Source: an uncultured Flavobacteriales bacterium
GTDB lineage: Bacteria; Bacteroidota; Bacteroidia; Flavobacteriales_D; Sanyastnellaceae
Assembly (NCBI GenBank): GCA_938085105.1
Contig: CALKGK010000036.1
Location: 111,387 to 175,386 of the forward strand
Length of the DNA: 64,000 nucleotides
Reading direction: 5' to 3'
Shown one piece after another: positions 1-8,070 of the stretch. The notes below the pieces were generated by a model. It ran no database searches. It was not told the DNA's origin and saw nothing but the letters and a program-made list of their open reading frames with translations. Both the position numbers and the translations under genes were made by a program. The stretch's first letter is position 1, and every line of letters starts with the position of its first letter.

Positions 1-588
1 GCAAGCTTTCTTGTGTTTTCCTACCTCCCTTGCCCTTGAGCTTCCTTTCATGTGAATGGATGAAATAAGGGCTTTATGTATGTCGGTAGAATCGTGACCA
101 GCAAGAATTTTAGTTTCAAAACTCACCTTTGTCACGCGGTTCAAGCGAGCGGGTAAAAGGGTTCTCAATCGAGTTAGGCTTTCGGAAGTTGTTAGATTAG
201 ATTTTTCGGTTAAAAAACTTGTCTCCACGTTAAAGAAAGCTTGCTGAACCTTTCGCTTAAAGAACCAAGCAGTCGACTGTTTTATGTCGAACCTACGTGC
301 TATTTCCACAGTGGATAGTCCAGCATTCGAGGAAGAAAGAAGATGAACAATTTGAAATGCTTTTAGCAATGGAAACTTGATTTTATGGAAGAGGGTGTGC
401 GCGGTTGCAGACTCCTCATAACGGCATTTTTTGCATCTTCTGTGGTGCCATTTTCTTCCGATGGAGAATTGCGTATGATTGCACTTTCTGCACATAAAAC
501 CTGTGCTCCATTTTTTTTGAACAAGCAAGGCAAAGCAGGAACGGTCGTCTGGAAATTCGTCAGTAAAATCGGTTATGTGAAGGTTCAT
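1..588 (-). CDS. IS1595-like transposase, N-terminal part (cut by window edge)
   Basis: The minus strand is open without a stop from an ATG at 588 to the left edge (196 codons). The start reads MNLHITDFTDEFPDDRSC and is followed by a zinc-ribbon-like block with a lone Cys near residue 18 and CxxC pairs in FMCRKC and RRCKKC. A helix-turn-helix-like stretch follows (LSTVEIARRFDIKQSTAWFF). This order, a short N-terminus, zinc ribbon, then an HTH ending in a TAW-type helix, is characteristic of IS1595-family transposases. The DDE catalytic domain should follow and mostly lies outside the window; the last residues (KGSSRAREVGKHKKA) resemble the basic stretch near its start. Whether the gene is intact cannot be judged. 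A short open frame on the opposite strand at 385-597 is its shadow. Confidence 0.72.
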   Translation of the reverse strand, partial: MNLHITDFTDEFPDDRSCFALLVQKKWSTGFMCRKCNHTQFSIGRKWHHRRCKKCRYEESATAHTLFHKIKFPLLKAFQIVHLLSSSNAGLSTVEIARRFDIKQSTAWFFKRKVQQAFFNVETSFLTEKSNLTTSESLTRLRTLLPARLNRVTKVSFETKILAGHDSTDIHKALISSIHMKGSSRAREVGKHKKAC

Positions 589-710
589 TTCAGATGATTT
601 TGAATGAAGTAAAGTTAGATGAGGGCAATGACGAAGGCAAATTCATACACAAACTAGAAGTACTCAATTACAAAGTTATGGGGGTGGATTGAGGTCGTGA
701 TCAATTCGTT

Positions 711-756
711 TTGGCGACGTAAATGGATAGCTGTTTTCAGAGTGAGAATGAGGACG
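711..756 (+). repeat. Short dispersed repeat, copy 1 (IS-end-like)
   Basis: TTGGCGACGTAAATGGATAGC is followed by a TCAGAG-GAGAA-GAGGACG tail. It matches the copy at 36030-36075 over about 45 bases with few differences, and the copy at 792-826 over the first 20 bases. It lies about 120 bases upstream of the transposase start. Confidence 0.7.
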
Positions 757-791
757 AAAAGCCTACGTGCATTGATTCATTACAAAACCTA

Positions 792-826
792 TTGGAGACG
801 TAAATGGATAGCCCTAAATCAGAGCA
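792..826 (+). repeat. Short dispersed repeat, copy 2 (IS-end-like)
   Basis: TTGGAGACGTAAATGGATAG is followed by a shorter, diverged TCAGAG tail. It has the same orientation as the copy at 711. The whole stretch 589-928 (340 bases) has no gene that I can support; it holds only these repeats and the namZ upstream region, with a TACCTTCG box at 887-894. Confidence 0.6.
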
Positions 827-928
827 AATGACAATCAATATCAAACGTTTCCCTCCCGCAACACCCCACCCCTAAATTCCTTTCCTTACCTTCGATAAAC
901 ACAAGTACCTAAAAACAATCACCAACAC

Positions 929-2140
929 ATGTTTCGCGCAATTTCCATTTCATTTCTTCTGATTCTCGCTTTCTGCAACAACACACCAATTGCATCAAAA
1001 GAAAAGCAACACAGCTCAACTAAGCAAAACACCCCCATCGTGGTTGGTGCTGAACAAATGGAAAAATATTTGCCTCTTCTCAATGGAAAAAATGTTGGGG
1101 TGGTGGCTAATCAGACCTCCTACATCAATAACACACATCTCATCGACCATTTGATCGCTCAAAACGTCAACGTAAAAAGTGTTTTCGCTCCAGAACACGG
1201 TTTCAGAGGTGCAGCAGCTAACGGGGAAACAGTGGCCGACGGAAAGGACCCTAAAACTGGATTACCGATCATTTCGCTCTACGGAAAACACAAGAAACCC
1301 AGTAAGGAAGATTGCGAGAACATCGATGTCTTTGTTTTCGATATACAAGATGTAGGAGCCCGCTTTTACACCTATATCAGCACGATGCACTATGTCATGG
1401 AGGCTGCGGCTGAAAATAATGTTGAAGTGATTATTCTTGACCGACCAAATCCCAACGGATACTACATTGATGGTCCAGTCCTGGAAATGGAATTCCAATC
1501 TTTTGTTGGGATGCACCCCATCCCCGTAGTTCACGGTTTGACGGTAGGTGAGCTCGCGAAAATGATCAACGAAGAAAAGTGGTTAGCCAATCAAGTCAAG
1601 TGCAAGCTTACAGTTATCCCTTGCGAGCATTATAACCATTCGAAAAAATACAACTTACCCATTGCCCCTAGCCCTAACCTTCCAAACGCACTTTCCATTC
1701 AGCTCTACCCAAGTTTATGTTTCTTTGAAGGAACCAAAGTCAGTGTCGGAAGAGGAACAGACATGCCATTTCAATGCTTCGGAACTCCCCAGAACTCCCC
1801 AGGCAGTTTCACATTTACCCCAAAGCATATACCTGGTGTTGCTGCTCACCCACCTTATGAAAATGAAACATGCTTCGGGTCAAACCTTTCCTCTCTGGAA
1901 AATGATTTTTTTTATGATCTGAAAGCTTTGAATCTCTCTTGGCTAATGGCAATGTATGATCAAGACAAAGAAGGGTTCTTCAAAGAAAACTTTTTTGACA
2001 AACTTGCTGGAACACAAGACTTGAGAAAGGACATTATAGATGGTAAAAGCGAACAAGAAATCCGCTCGTCTTGGCAGGAAAACTTGAATGCCTATAAACT
2101 CATTCGCAAAAAATACTTACTCTACCCCGATTTTGAGTAA
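929..2140 (+). CDS. namZ: Exo-beta-N-acetylmuramidase NamZ (DUF1343 family)
   Basis: This 403-residue exported protein belongs to the DUF1343/NamZ (GH171) family, which removes terminal N-acetylmuramic acid from peptidoglycan fragments during cell-wall recycling. Family landmarks seen are VFAPEHGFRG (about residues 88-97), ISLYG, the FDIQDVGARFYTY block, LDRPNPNG, and SVGRGTDMPFQ in the C-terminal half. The first ~18 residues are hydrophobic and followed by Cys-Asn-Asn. This could be a signal peptide or an imperfect lipobox (Phe before the Cys), so anchoring is uncertain. A TACCTTCG element lies 34 bases upstream of the ATG. The next gene starts 17 bases downstream on the same strand, so the two may be co-transcribed. 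The length is normal for the family. Confidence 0.88.
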   Translation: MFRAISISFLLILAFCNNTPIASKEKQHSSTKQNTPIVVGAEQMEKYLPLLNGKNVGVVANQTSYINNTHLIDHLIAQNVNVKSVFAPEHGFRGAAANGETVADGKDPKTGLPIISLYGKHKKPSKEDCENIDVFVFDIQDVGARFYTYISTMHYVMEAAAENNVEVIILDRPNPNGYYIDGPVLEMEFQSFVGMHPIPVVHGLTVGELAKMINEEKWLANQVKCKLTVIPCEHYNHSKKYNLPIAPSPNLPNALSIQLYPSLCFFEGTKVSVGRGTDMPFQCFGTPQNSPGSFTFTPKHIPGVAAHPPYENETCFGSNLSSLENDFFYDLKALNLSWLMAMYDQDKEGFFKENFFDKLAGTQDLRKDIIDGKSEQEIRSSWQENLNAYKLIRKKYLLYPDFE

Positions 2141-2157
2141 ATTCACATCCTCATACT

Positions 2158-2682
2158 ATGAACATGAAGAAGTACACCATTCCTACCCTCATTGCTTTTC
2201 TACTCATCGCATTTACTGCTTGTAAAAAGTCAGAAGAATTTGTGAACCCTAATTTCGTTTGCGAATGTGGCGCTTTAACCTGGGAAGGTGAATCCTTTGA
2301 GTTGCTCGCTGCGGAATACATTTTGGCTTCAGATACCCTCCCACTTTCGAGAAAATATTACCTCACAAGCGACGTAAGAGCAGAAAACGAAACGGAAACG
2401 CATAGCATCAACGTAAGCTTTGAATTGGACAGTGTTGATCATCCCATTTTCTTTGTTCCAGAAGATACCGTGGCAGTTTTGGTAGAAGAAATCAACTTAA
2501 ACAACGAACTTTTCCCATACCGTCAGTACATTTCTACTGTAGGTGTAATCAATGTGAATGGTGCCATCTTTGGCGGACGCGAAAGTATTAGTATGGACTT
2601 GATCCTAAAAGAGGTTGTCAATGGAACACCGGTTGGATTCGACATTTCATTTCAGGGAAATTTTAGTGTAAACGTTGAGTAA
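2158..2682 (+). CDS. Putative lipoprotein of unknown function
   Basis: This 174-residue protein starts with a basic, hydrophobic signal ending in FTAC-KK, a good lipobox with the Cys near residue 22, so it should be an outer-membrane or periplasmic lipoprotein. The rest is rich in beta-type sequence with one further CEC motif (FVCECGALTWEG). No family is recognised. A second ATG two codons downstream (2164) is an equally possible start. It follows namZ by 17 bases and may be cotranscribed with it. It converges on the SGNH hydrolase gene with one base between the stop codons. Confidence 0.72.
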   Translation: MNMKKYTIPTLIAFLLIAFTACKKSEEFVNPNFVCECGALTWEGESFELLAAEYILASDTLPLSRKYYLTSDVRAENETETHSINVSFELDSVDHPIFFVPEDTVAVLVEEINLNNELFPYRQYISTVGVINVNGAIFGGRESISMDLILKEVVNGTPVGFDISFQGNFSVNVE

Positions 2683-2683
2683 A

Positions 2684-3973
2684 TCAACGAAGAATCAACA
2701 TTTTTTTGATGATCTGCTGGCTGTCCGAACTTAGTTTAGCCACAACCACTCCATTCACCTCTTCAGGCAATTCGATGCGTGATTCTCCCGAGAGAATGCG
2801 TTTTTGGAGCAGTACCTTACCATCGGTATTGTGAATCGTTAGTATGGACGGTTTGGCAACACCACGAAGGATGATTTGACCTGAATGGGCCAACATCTCC
2901 ATATAATCCTGAGATTCATCAACCCCAACACTTGAATAGTCGAATATGAAGTCATCGCTTTGATCTCCACAATCGCTCATTAAAACATATTCAATGGTAT
3001 AAGTACCATCGAGAAGATTACTGAGATCAATGTTCACTTCTTCACCATTTTCAAGCATAAACACCGAGCCATCGAGCCATAGCAATTGTATGGAAGAGAC
3101 ATTCAAGCTGCTCTCAATGCTGAGGTTTAAGGACGTCCCTTCAATATCATAATTGACCTCCGCATTGACGATATCGCTTTCTAAAAAATAAGTGCCTTCG
3201 TTGCCGATAATAACATCATTCACCGCATTTCTAATGTCTGCCGCATACAGCGCATCCATTTCGCTGGGCTCTGAATTCACCAGCAAGGTCTCATTAAACA
3301 TCGACACAAAAAAAGTGCATGCCGCTAGATAGGTGCCATTGACATTAGGATGACTCCCATCACCAACGTAAAGGTCTATTTCTGGGTGATTCTCTCTTAC
3401 GTAGCGCCAAACTTCACCAACTGGCGAGCAAGCGGCATCATTGGTTTCAGCCATGTATAGATAGCGTTCAGAAAGAAGATCTTGCATTCCTTCATACGTG
3501 CAGAGTGGAGGGAAAAATTCACAGTTATCTTGATCTCCATTTTCCCTTCCCCACGTCATGTAAAACAGCGGGATTGCACAAGGAGCTTTGGATCGAATTG
3601 AATCACATAAAATTTCAGCAAACGGATATGTTTGTTGTTCCACTTGTGCGTCCGGAAAAGAAGGCATTTGACTCTGTTGTTGAAGTACGACAAAATCCCA
3701 ACTCTCCTCTTCCATCAAGACCATGGAGGTGTTGTTGGTAGAGTGACCTTCTAAGGTATAACCTCCTGGAGTGTTTGAATCAAATAGAAATGAGTGACCT
3801 TCTGCCACCGAAATATCTTGAACCATTTCAGGAAGATTGTTGGCCGATATGTATGAGTTACCCAGAAACAATGCCTTGATACTTTGCTGAGCGCAGAAAT
3901 TGGTTGTGAAAAGCGTGAAGATCGCTATTATCAAAGATGTCTTTCTATTCATTGTTCTGCTGTTGTACATCAA
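2684..3973 (-). CDS. SGNH/DUF4886-like hydrolase with T9SS sorting domain
   Basis: This 429-residue exported protein has a signal peptide up to about residue 29 (FTTNFCAQQ). An SGNH-type hydrolase domain follows: the nucleophile block reads FLGNSYISANNLP and the catalytic Asp-His block reads DGSHPNVNGTYLA near residue 220. After a beta-sandwich-like linker, the last ~75 residues form a type IX secretion sorting domain (ILTIHNTDGKVLLQ ... LPEEVNGVVVAKL ... KKMLILR). It is therefore probably a secreted or surface-attached esterase. The substrate is unknown. A second Met five residues downstream (MNRKTSLIIAIF) is the more typical signal-peptide start, so the N-terminus is uncertain. Confidence 0.8.
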   Translation of the reverse strand: MMYNSRTMNRKTSLIIAIFTLFTTNFCAQQSIKALFLGNSYISANNLPEMVQDISVAEGHSFLFDSNTPGGYTLEGHSTNNTSMVLMEEESWDFVVLQQQSQMPSFPDAQVEQQTYPFAEILCDSIRSKAPCAIPLFYMTWGRENGDQDNCEFFPPLCTYEGMQDLLSERYLYMAETNDAACSPVGEVWRYVRENHPEIDLYVGDGSHPNVNGTYLAACTFFVSMFNETLLVNSEPSEMDALYAADIRNAVNDVIIGNEGTYFLESDIVNAEVNYDIEGTSLNLSIESSLNVSSIQLLWLDGSVFMLENGEEVNIDLSNLLDGTYTIEYVLMSDCGDQSDDFIFDYSSVGVDESQDYMEMLAHSGQIILRGVAKPSILTIHNTDGKVLLQKRILSGESRIELPEEVNGVVVAKLSSDSQQIIKKMLILR

Positions 3974-4022
3974 AAATATTAAAACTCCTTCACATGGTTT
4001 AGAACGAGTAATTTTGAATATG

Positions 4023-5495
4023 CTAGCGGTCTTGATATTGCTCTAGAACAAATCCATTTTCGATTAACGAGAGTACGAACTTCAACTGGGTATCTTCTCC
4101 TAAAACATAGTCTTCGATGCGTTCTTGCATGAAGATGTCCGGCAATACGCCTCCTTGCCACGAATCATCTTTCACAGCCAAATCGAACAAGATTCGGGGA
4201 ATATTCACTTCAAAACCTGTATTGGGCAGTCGGAGAGTATAAAAATAACCACTTGTGTTCCCTTGATACCCACCTCCTGTTTCTTCCCCCACGAGCAAGC
4301 ATTTAGCGCCATAATCTTTAGCCATTGAAGAAAACTCTGCGGCTCCAGAAAACACTTCTCCGTCAATCAAAATGTAGGTTACTCCCTCAAAAGGCTTCTG
4401 TTTTTGCACCCAGGAATGCTGGAAGCGATTTCTTCGTTCCCATTCTCCTTCATCTGTTTTTCTAAACTCAACGGTTCTATAGAGGAGGTCTTCCAAACGC
4501 TTTGCAAAGCCTCTTTTGAAATGTTTGTAATGCCTTGCAAAAACCCGTTTCATTTGAACTCTGTCGTATTTTTCGTGGAGGTCATGACTGAGATGACTGA
4601 GCAATCGATTCTCAAAACCTTCCCTTCCCCCGCCATTTCCACGAACATCAATGATGAGTTCTCGACAATTCGACTCCTCAAAAAAGGCGAAAGCTTCGTT
4701 CAACGATTTTGAATACCTCCTTGCACTCCACCCCCAAAAACGAGCGACCTTCAAGTAGGCCACGTCTCCGATCAATTCATAGGATAACAGTTCATCATTT
4801 TCCTCTTCCTGCTCTTCCAGCATTCGGTTTCGATCAAGAAAATTAACTGCTCCTGCAAATACAGCTTTTCGCCTGCCAAATTGATCTAGGTATACAATGT
4901 GGTGTCTTGCTTTGAATCCAAAATGCAAACCGAAATACCACCAAAACTGTCCTTCAAGCATGTCATTTTTAGGCTCTGGACTGCACCCATCCGTGGTCAT
5001 ATAGTCCCTTAATGTGGGGAGTAAATCTTCGCTTGGCATTCCATCAATTGCGAGTACTTCCATTCCCTTTTCAAACTGTGGACCGCCAAAGTTCTGATCA
5101 ATCAAAAGTTTTCCTTTGATGATTTTAAATGTAAATGGAACGAAACCTACTTCATGGAGTAAAGCTTCATCCTGATCGTCATTGGGCATGATGTACGTAT
5201 GTCCATCCTTAATCAAATTGATTAGTGCAGACAGCTCGTAAAAGGCATCATGGAGAGGGAGGTCTTTTTCAACCTGATCGAAACTTTCGATGAAGGAAAT
5301 GAACTCTAAAGAATCGGTGTAATTAAATAGACCGGCATGGGTTTCGTTGAGAACGTCCCACAAGAGGCCAAGGTCTTCTTTGAATGCATCACTAGAAATC
5401 TCCTCATCAACCCAAAGTGTCTGGTTTTGGGCGAAGAGAGCGACGGAAACAAAAGAAAAAGAGGCGAGTAGCGTATATTTAATTAGGTTATTCAC
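4023..5495 (-). CDS. Exported S41-family (C-terminal processing) peptidase
   Basis: This 490-residue protein begins with a signal peptide (LLASFSFVSVALFAQN). An N-terminal helical region and a PDZ-like segment (FEKGMEVLAIDGMPSEDLL) lead to an S41 catalytic domain with LIIDVRGNGGG, the nucleophile region ILIDGEVFSGAAEFSSMAK (Ser within FSGAAEF), and a following Gly-rich loop (GEETGGGYQGNTSG). This matches tail-specific-protease-type serine peptidases that act in the periplasm or on the surface. The gene is on the same strand as the sigma-factor pair but 41 bases downstream of it, so co-transcription is possible. The substrate is unknown. Confidence 0.82.
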   Translation of the reverse strand: MNNLIKYTLLASFSFVSVALFAQNQTLWVDEEISSDAFKEDLGLLWDVLNETHAGLFNYTDSLEFISFIESFDQVEKDLPLHDAFYELSALINLIKDGHTYIMPNDDQDEALLHEVGFVPFTFKIIKGKLLIDQNFGGPQFEKGMEVLAIDGMPSEDLLPTLRDYMTTDGCSPEPKNDMLEGQFWWYFGLHFGFKARHHIVYLDQFGRRKAVFAGAVNFLDRNRMLEEQEEENDELLSYELIGDVAYLKVARFWGWSARRYSKSLNEAFAFFEESNCRELIIDVRGNGGGREGFENRLLSHLSHDLHEKYDRVQMKRVFARHYKHFKRGFAKRLEDLLYRTVEFRKTDEGEWERRNRFQHSWVQKQKPFEGVTYILIDGEVFSGAAEFSSMAKDYGAKCLLVGEETGGGYQGNTSGYFYTLRLPNTGFEVNIPRILFDLAVKDDSWQGGVLPDIFMQERIEDYVLGEDTQLKFVLSLIENGFVLEQYQDR

Positions 5496-5536
5496 TCAGC
5501 CCTTCTTACGAAGTTCCCGCTTGAAAGTTTCCAGAT

Positions 5537-5782
5537 TTAACGAAGCAGCTCCTGTTTAGGCTGTGTTTCTTCTTGCTTTTCTTTTTCAACTTGGCTCCAG
5601 ACCAAATAGGCAATGAGTAGAAGAGCCAATAGTCCGATAAAAAATCTAGGATCGCGGTAAAGGGGTTGATGAAGGCGCTTTTTGGCTTTCTCTACCGGAC
5701 CAATCAACTTCCCGAAATCTTTGTATCTGTTGATTTCATCCTGCTCAAGTCCTTTCTTTTTGGTGTATTTATATTTAGCCAT
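5537..5782 (-). CDS. Small single-pass membrane protein coupled to ECF sigma factor
   Basis: This 81-residue protein has a charged N-terminal half (MAKYKYTKKKGLEQDEINRY), one hydrophobic segment at about residues 49-64 (FFIGLLALLLIAYLVW), and a short Lys/Glu/Gln tail. It starts inside the end of the sigma-factor gene (8-base overlap), so it is translationally coupled. Many ECF sigma factors are followed by an anti-sigma membrane protein. The position suggests such a role, but the sequence is shorter than zinc-type anti-sigma factors and lacks a His/Cys zinc motif, so this remains inference. Confidence 0.75.
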   Translation of the reverse strand: MAKYKYTKKKGLEQDEINRYKDFGKLIGPVEKAKKRLHQPLYRDPRFFIGLLALLLIAYLVWSQVEKEKQEETQPKQELLR

Positions 5783-6323
5783 TTGAACCTCCTTCCATCA
5801 TTTTCCTCAATGTCTTTAAAACCCGATAGGTTCGCATTTTGACTGCGTCTTCTTTCATACCGAAGAGTCCGCCTATTTCCTTAAAAGACAAAGCGTCGAA
5901 AAACCGTGCTTCGATCAATTTCTGATCGTTTTCGCTCAGTTCTGACAAGGTACTGAGAAGATTCTCAATTTGCTCCTCTCTTTCAATGCTAAAATCAAAC
6001 TCTTCCACCAACTTGGTCAAGTGAAAATCGTTCAATTCTTGAATTAAGACCTTTCCTTTTTTCCTGAAATACATATTCACTTCATTCGCTGCGATGCGGT
6101 AAAGCCAGCTGCTGAAGGGATAACCTTGGTCTTTGTACTTGGGCAAAGCAAGCATGGCCTTTTCAAATGTTTGTGAACAAAGATCTCCCGCGATGGCCGA
6201 TGAACCCACCTTGCGATGCACAAAACGAAAAATCTTTTCGAAATGCACTTCATACAGCGGAGCGAAAAAGCGAGGATGCTTTTTGGCACGTGAAATGATA
6301 TCTAACTCTTGTTCTCGGGTCAA
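5775..6323 (-). CDS. ECF-type RNA polymerase sigma factor
   Basis: This 182-residue sigma-70 family protein shows region 2 (FAPLYEVHFEKIFRFVHRKVG ... QTFEKAMLALPKY ... FSSWLYRIAANEVNMYFRK) and region 4 (LSENDQKLIEARFFDALSFKEIGGLFGMKEDAVKMRTYRVLKTLRK) separated by a short linker, the standard ECF layout. It should direct transcription of a stress or envelope regulon. The gene is followed by an overlapping small membrane protein that could control it. An inverted repeat AACTTG-AAA-CAAGTT lies at 6370-6384 upstream and could be an operator. Confidence 0.88.
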   Translation of the reverse strand: MTREQELDIISRAKKHPRFFAPLYEVHFEKIFRFVHRKVGSSAIAGDLCSQTFEKAMLALPKYKDQGYPFSSWLYRIAANEVNMYFRKKGKVLIQELNDFHLTKLVEEFDFSIEREEQIENLLSTLSELSENDQKLIEARFFDALSFKEIGGLFGMKEDAVKMRTYRVLKTLRKMMEGGSNG

Positions 6324-6369
6324 AATTCTTGCGGTCTAAAAGTACAATGCTACAAAGACAAAAAGGAAC

Positions 6370-6384
6370 AACTTGAAACAAGTT
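6370..6384. promoter_or_regulatory. Inverted repeat between sigma factor and MORN gene
   Basis: A perfect inverted repeat of AACTTG and CAAGTT is separated by three bases. It sits in the divergent intergenic region, 47 bases upstream of the sigma-factor ATG and 42 upstream of the MORN-repeat gene. It could be an operator for either gene; there is no further evidence. Confidence 0.25.
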
Positions 6385-6425
6385 ATTTGTATGTTCGTAA
6401 TGTTTTACACACCCAACTTTAATTT

Positions 6426-6800
6426 ATGAAGGTTTTTCTTCTTTCTATCCTCCTTCCATTCAGCATATTATTCCAAAGCGATGAGATTCAGCGTCATGTT
6501 GTAAGAACCCATCCCAACGGAACGGACTATGTCGTGATGTACACCCAAGGTGTTCAAAATGAACGTGTGAAAGAGGAACTGTATTATGATAACGGCCAGC
6601 TCGATTATGTAGGAAACTACAAAAACGGAAAAGAGCACGGAGAATGGATTTATTATTGGCGAAACGGAAACATCAAGTCATTTGAAATCTACCTCAGAGG
6701 TAAAGAAGACGGTGTTCATTACGATTGCGATGAAACCGGAAAAAGGATCAAAGAATACCACTACCTCAATGGGAATTTAGTCAAAGAAGTTGATCTATAA
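6426..6800 (+). CDS. Exported MORN-repeat protein
   Basis: This 124-residue protein has a short signal peptide (MKVFLLSILLPFSILFQSD) and then at least three tandem MORN-type repeats of the form YYDNGQLDYVGNYKNGKEHGEW, with related WRNGNIKSFEIYLRGKEDGVH and KEYHYLNGNLVKE units. Such proteins are often labelled YwqK-like antitoxins in databases, but the exported form here gives no support for a toxin-antitoxin role. The function is unknown. Its 3' end overlaps the convergent pdeM gene by six bases. Confidence 0.8.
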   Translation: MKVFLLSILLPFSILFQSDEIQRHVVRTHPNGTDYVVMYTQGVQNERVKEELYYDNGQLDYVGNYKNGKEHGEWIYYWRNGNIKSFEIYLRGKEDGVHYDCDETGKRIKEYHYLNGNLVKEVDL

Positions 6801-7448
6801 AGCGAATATTTCTTCGCCATTGGTAACAAAAACCCGATCTCCCTTTTTCACTTGAATGGTGTGTGCTCCCGTGAAGTAGCCAAAGGAGGGCAATACTGCC
6901 TCTTCAGTACTAAAGTAAAAACATGGCAACCGCATGCTCTGTTTCCCCAGACCTTTTAACTTCACAGCGGGATGGATGTGTCCGCTCATCACAAAATCGG
7001 TATCGCGAAAATGTTCAGGTCGGTGATGCAAAAATAAGAAGGGCCCTTTACGGTAAGCTTCCGAATGCAACATATCAGCCAGTTTCAAATCCTTATCCGA
7101 CATCATGTCGTGATTGCCCAAAACCAGTCGAAAACGGATGTGAGCAACGTTTTTTCTGAAGTCAACAAATTCATTCCATTCTTCATTCATCGTGCTGTGA
7201 AAAAGGTCGCCTAAGAGCAAGATTTCTTCGGGTTGATGTTGAAGGATGAGTTCGCTCAGGACCCAAACGATTTGTGCATTAGCTTGTTTTGGAATGGCGA
7301 TGCCGTTTTTTCTGAAATGGGCTGATTTCCCCAAATGCAAGTCGGCGAGAATCAAGGTTTTTTCTTTTTCCCACCAAATGGCCTTTTCGGCGAGCAACTT
7401 GAGCCGTTCTCCCCGCACTACGATTGTTTCACTTTGGTTCAAAGACAT
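6795..7448 (-). CDS. pdeM: PdeM-like ligase-associated metallophosphoesterase
   Basis: This 217-residue calcineurin-like phosphoesterase carries all metal-binding motifs in order: LADLHLGK (about residue 35), LLLGDLFHS, LGNHD and SGHIHP, with a short hydrophobic C-terminus. Length and motifs match the ligase-associated DNA damage response endonuclease family (PdeM), which usually sits beside an ATP-dependent DNA ligase, an Lhr-type helicase and an exonuclease-like protein. None of those partners is next to it here. It overlaps the convergent MORN gene by six bases. The metal-dependent phosphodiesterase assignment is firm; the ligase-associated subfamily is likely. Confidence 0.85.
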   Translation of the reverse strand: MSLNQSETIVVRGERLKLLAEKAIWWEKEKTLILADLHLGKSAHFRKNGIAIPKQANAQIVWVLSELILQHQPEEILLLGDLFHSTMNEEWNEFVDFRKNVAHIRFRLVLGNHDMMSDKDLKLADMLHSEAYRKGPFLFLHHRPEHFRDTDFVMSGHIHPAVKLKGLGKQSMRLPCFYFSTEEAVLPSFGYFTGAHTIQVKKGDRVFVTNGEEIFAL

Positions 7449-7606
7449 GAATTACTCCCTTATTCTATATTGTCAGAAGGTTAATTTACTACTGCCCAGT
7501 TGGAAATCTGGCTAATGATTTCATCACTCAGGCTTCATTTTAAATCGCTGTTCAAATCAATATTTGTGTGGAATTTTGCAGCGAAATCTAAAAAGCACAA
7601 ACTGAA

Positions 7607-7951
7607 ATGCAACAATTCAAAATTACTTTTTTCGTCTTGATGATCTCCATCTTCTTTGGAATGAATGCTGTTGAAGCCGGTTCTCCAATGAACGGAGGAT
7701 TGAAAAAGGAAATTTCACGTGCAATAAGCTATCCGAGCGGTTTGCATCAAATCAATGAACAAGAAATGGTTTGGGTTCGGTTCCAAGTTGAATCTTGTGG
7801 CGTAATCACCGTCTTGGACATTGACTCGAGTAATGACGACTTTAAAAGCTACGTACTGAAGAAACTCAGCGCTTTACGCTTTAACCCTGAAGAGTATTCT
7901 GGAGAGGAACAATTCATGAAGTTCACCTTCAAAAAAGAGCAAGCGTCATAA
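7607..7951 (+). CDS. Small exported TonB C-terminal-like protein
   Basis: This 114-residue protein has a signal peptide (residues 1 to about 24, ending NAVEAG). The mature part reads KKEISRAISYPSGLHQINEQ, VWVRFQVESCGVITVLDID and LKKLSALRF, which resembles the beta-alpha-beta pattern of TonB C-terminal domains (I-YP ... V-V-F-V ... G-I-V-I). It lacks a transmembrane anchor and proline-rich linker, so it is not an energising TonB. Stand-alone domains of this kind are common in Bacteroidota and of unknown role. It is followed by a strong terminator. Confidence 0.7.
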   Translation: MQQFKITFFVLMISIFFGMNAVEAGSPMNGGLKKEISRAISYPSGLHQINEQEMVWVRFQVESCGVITVLDIDSSNDDFKSYVLKKLSALRFNPEEYSGEEQFMKFTFKKEQAS

Positions 7952-7986
7952 CGTTGACGCCATTTTTAATTAATCACATCTGTTTT

Positions 7987-8022
7987 AACGGGGAGTTCTT
8001 ATGAGCTCCCCGTTTTTTTTTT
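7987..8022 (+). terminator. Intrinsic terminator
   Basis: A 12-bp stem with one wobble pair (AACGGGGAGTTC / GAGCTCCCCGTT) and a 4-base loop is followed by ten T residues. It lies 36 bases after the TonB-like gene stop and ends that transcript. Confidence 0.9.
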
Positions 8023-8070
8023 CGATGTTGTGTGAAAACGTCCTACTTCAAGCTCTTCCCAAAACCTTAC

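Larger units (their letters stand above)
1..812 (-). mobile_element. Insertion element fragment (IS1595-like) with end-like repeats
   Basis: The transposase reads towards the left edge, so the upstream end of the element should lie between about 600 and 812. Two direct copies of an end-like motif are found there, at 711-731 and 792-812. Read inward from the right they are GCTATCCATTTACGTC followed by GCC or TCC. A third copy lies alone at 36030. I infer that these are terminal-repeat sequences of this element type. Two copies 81 bases apart may mean nested or decayed ends. The other end is outside the window, so no target-site duplication can be checked. Confidence 0.45.

Noticed and set aside
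385..597. 70-codon open frame on the + strand
   Set aside because: It is the antisense shadow of the IS1595-like transposase, whose zinc-ribbon motifs are on the minus strand.
6426..6800. Possible antitoxin (YwqK-like label) for the MORN protein
   Set aside because: It has a signal peptide and no toxin gene beside it; the neighbouring gene is convergent pdeM.
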